15,180 nucleotides of DNA from JAVBKU01 sp031553875 (GTDB lineage: Bacteria > Bacteroidota > Bacteroidia > Bacteroidales > Rikenellaceae), in contig JAVBKU010000038.1 in the NCBI GenBank assembly GCA_031553875.1, positions 1 through 15,180 on the forward strand, in the 5' to 3' direction. The position numbers and the translations under genes are program-made. Shown in pieces: positions 14,212-15,180 of this stretch. The notes below the pieces were generated by a model. The model did no database searches. It was not told the DNA's origin and worked only from the letters and a program-made list of their open reading frames with translations. The first letter of the stretch is position 1. Each line of letters opens with the position of its first letter.

Positions 14212-14963
14212 GATAGGTCTATTTTTTGCGTCCGGAGGCCTTGCCCGATCCGTCCGGCGCTTATTCTTTCGTTTGTTTCACGATCTACGTGGGTCTGCTT
14301 TATCGTCTGTTTCACGGCCCGCAGCATATGCCTCTTGCCCAATGCCCCGGGCAGACGTTCTACCGTCCATCCCGCCCCGCGCAGCGCGCGCTTCACCTCG
14401 CCCTTCGAGGAGTAGGTGACCAGCACGCCGCCCTCGACCGTGGCCTCGTAAAGCCTGCGGAACACCTCCTCGCTCCACAGCTCCCCCTGGGTGTCGGGAG
14501 AGAAGGCGTCGAAGTATACCACATCAAATATAGTGTCAAACTCTGTGTCGAGCAAGGAAATGCGGTTCTTTTTTATCGTGAAGCGGTCGGAAATAGCCGT
14601 TTTTTCGCCCCATGGAGCCTTGTGCAGGGCCATGAACAAGGGAGAGTCGGTGTAGTTGAGCTGCCGGGCGGTCTCTTCGGCGATGGGGTATAGCTCAAGT
14701 GTGTGGTACTCTACTTTTTTGTCCTGCGCCTCCGCTTCCTGCAGCGTGAGCCAGGCGTTGAGGCCGCTTCCGAATCCCATTTCCAGCACCCTTAGTTCCT
14801 GTTTTGGGAGGTAGTCGAACCCGCTGCGGATGAATACGTGCAGAGCCTCGCCCACAGCCCCGCGCAGGGAGTGGTAGGTGTCGCCAAGCAGGGGATGGCG
14901 CAGGGTATGCGAGCCGTCGTCGGTGGTTTCGAGGGAAGGGGATATGGAGGGTTCGGGAGGCAT
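14208..14963 (-). CDS. mnmD: tRNA 5-methylaminomethyl-2-thiouridine methyltransferase MnmD
   Basis: A 251-residue SAM-dependent methyltransferase corresponding to the N-terminal half of MnmC: it finishes the wobble modification mnm5s2U34 by N-methylation. Visible: TDDGSHTL (14-21) and GDTYHSLRGAVGEA (27-40) typical of the family start, SAM-binding motif LEMGFGSGLNAW (60-71), DAFSPDTQGELWS (152-164) and PGALGKRHMLRA (205-216). The FAD-dependent oxidase half of MnmC is absent, as in other stand-alone MnmD proteins. It is first gene of the mnmD-cdd-RluA unit, sharing ATGA with cdd. Confidence 0.93.
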   Translation of the reverse strand: MPPEPSISPSLETTDDGSHTLRHPLLGDTYHSLRGAVGEALHVFIRSGFDYLPKQELRVLEMGFGSGLNAWLTLQEAEAQDKKVEYHTLELYPIAEETARQLNYTDSPLFMALHKAPWGEKTAISDRFTIKKNRISLLDTEFDTIFDVVYFDAFSPDTQGELWSEEVFRRLYEATVEGGVLVTYSSKGEVKRALRGAGWTVERLPGALGKRHMLRAVKQTIKQTHVDRETNERISAGRIGQGLRTQKIDLS

Positions 14964-14970
14964 GATATCA

Positions 14971-14978
14971 CAAAGATA
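14971..14978 (-). promoter_or_regulatory. -7 box immediately before mnmD
   Basis: The reverse strand reads TATCTTTG, then seven bases, then the mnmD ATG. The expected start point leaves a leader of only a few bases. No -33 TTTG is seen. This box likely drives the three-gene operon. Confidence 0.6.
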
Positions 14979-15039
14979 TGTGAATTTAAGTTTAAGAATT
15001 AATATACTCCTTTAAGGGAGTTTGGCTTCGATGACCTAC

Positions 15040-15180
15040 CTACTTTTGGCATTGCCCCAAAAGTAGGCAAAAGGTCTAGCCGCGTCTTCTGCCGGGGTCT
15101 CTTCCGGGAGCTTCCCTCGTTACACGATAACCGAGGGTGATCTCCCTCACGAGACCTATTTCCGGCAGAAGCCCAAAGCG
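15040..15180 (+). repeat. Family 1 hairpin repeat, copy 6 (cut by window end)
   Basis: Starts with the perfect CTACTTTTGG/CCAAAAGTAG hairpin (15040-15066) and runs to the window edge. Bases 15042-15180 are identical to bases 1-139. All stems of the long hairpin are intact up to the edge. Confidence 0.92.

Noticed and set aside
1..15180. CRISPR array or phage-type direct repeats
   Set aside because: Repeats are few, 66-225 nt long, in both orientations, widely and irregularly spaced and internally palindromic; no cas genes are present.
1..15180. Plasmid or other circular mobile element, based on identical ends
   Set aside because: No replication, mobilisation or recombinase gene is present, and content is core chromosomal. 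The identical ends are a family 1 repeat present elsewhere in the window.

Overview
This window looks like chromosome of a GC-rich member of the Bacteroidales. The evidence is the promoter type (repeated TAnnTTTG -7 boxes, once with a TTTG -33 box at 19-nt spacing), the near absence of Shine-Dalgarno sequences, a lipoprotein TamA homologue (TamL) with a Bacteroidota-type signal, and the protein families present. Genus cannot be read from the sequence; Muribaculaceae-like or Rikenellaceae-like lineages would fit.

Layout. 447-2030 (+): an ABC-F ATPase. 2476-3588 (+): a membrane-anchored NAPE-PLD-like metallo-hydrolase, closed by a bidirectional terminator. 3665-3738 (-): tRNA-Met(CAU) with its own promoter. 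4043-4456 (-): mscL. 4922-9288 (-): a probable operon, or overlapping transcription units, of a degenerate GH2-like secreted protein, rlmH and tamL. 9431-10750 (+): an MTA/SAH-type deaminase, divergent from the GH2-like gene. 11595-12566 (-): a deoxyhypusine-synthase-like protein without the catalytic lysine. 12933-14963 (-): a tightly packed mnmD-cdd-RluA-family operon read from a promoter beside the mnmD start codon.

The unusual part is the intergenic DNA. Nearly every long gap holds structured repeats of at least three families. Family 1 (about 140 nt) has six copies: 1-141, 2184-2327 inverted, 10794-10936, 11391-11489 truncated, 12607-12752 and 15040-15180. It carries a small CTACTTTTGG/CCAAAAGTAG hairpin and a long stepped hairpin. 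Family 2 (about 225 nt) is a long imperfect palindrome with two copies in opposite orientation. Family 3 (about 66 nt) is a double hairpin with two copies. Differences between copies often fall in loops, bulges or as paired changes that keep stems intact. The small hairpin of family 1 carries the -7 promoter motif TACTTTTG on both strands, so the repeats could act on transcription.

The first 139 bases of the window are identical to the last 139 and flush with both edges. Given the chromosomal gene content, this most likely reflects a contig bounded by family 1 copies rather than a true circle, but circular closure is not excluded by sequence alone.

No CRISPR array, transposase, integrase, phage gene or recognisable defence system is present. 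The coding genes are mostly housekeeping (rRNA/tRNA modification, osmotic protection, outer-membrane biogenesis, nucleoside salvage). The novelty candidates are the repeat families and two proteins that have lost the catalytic residues of their families.
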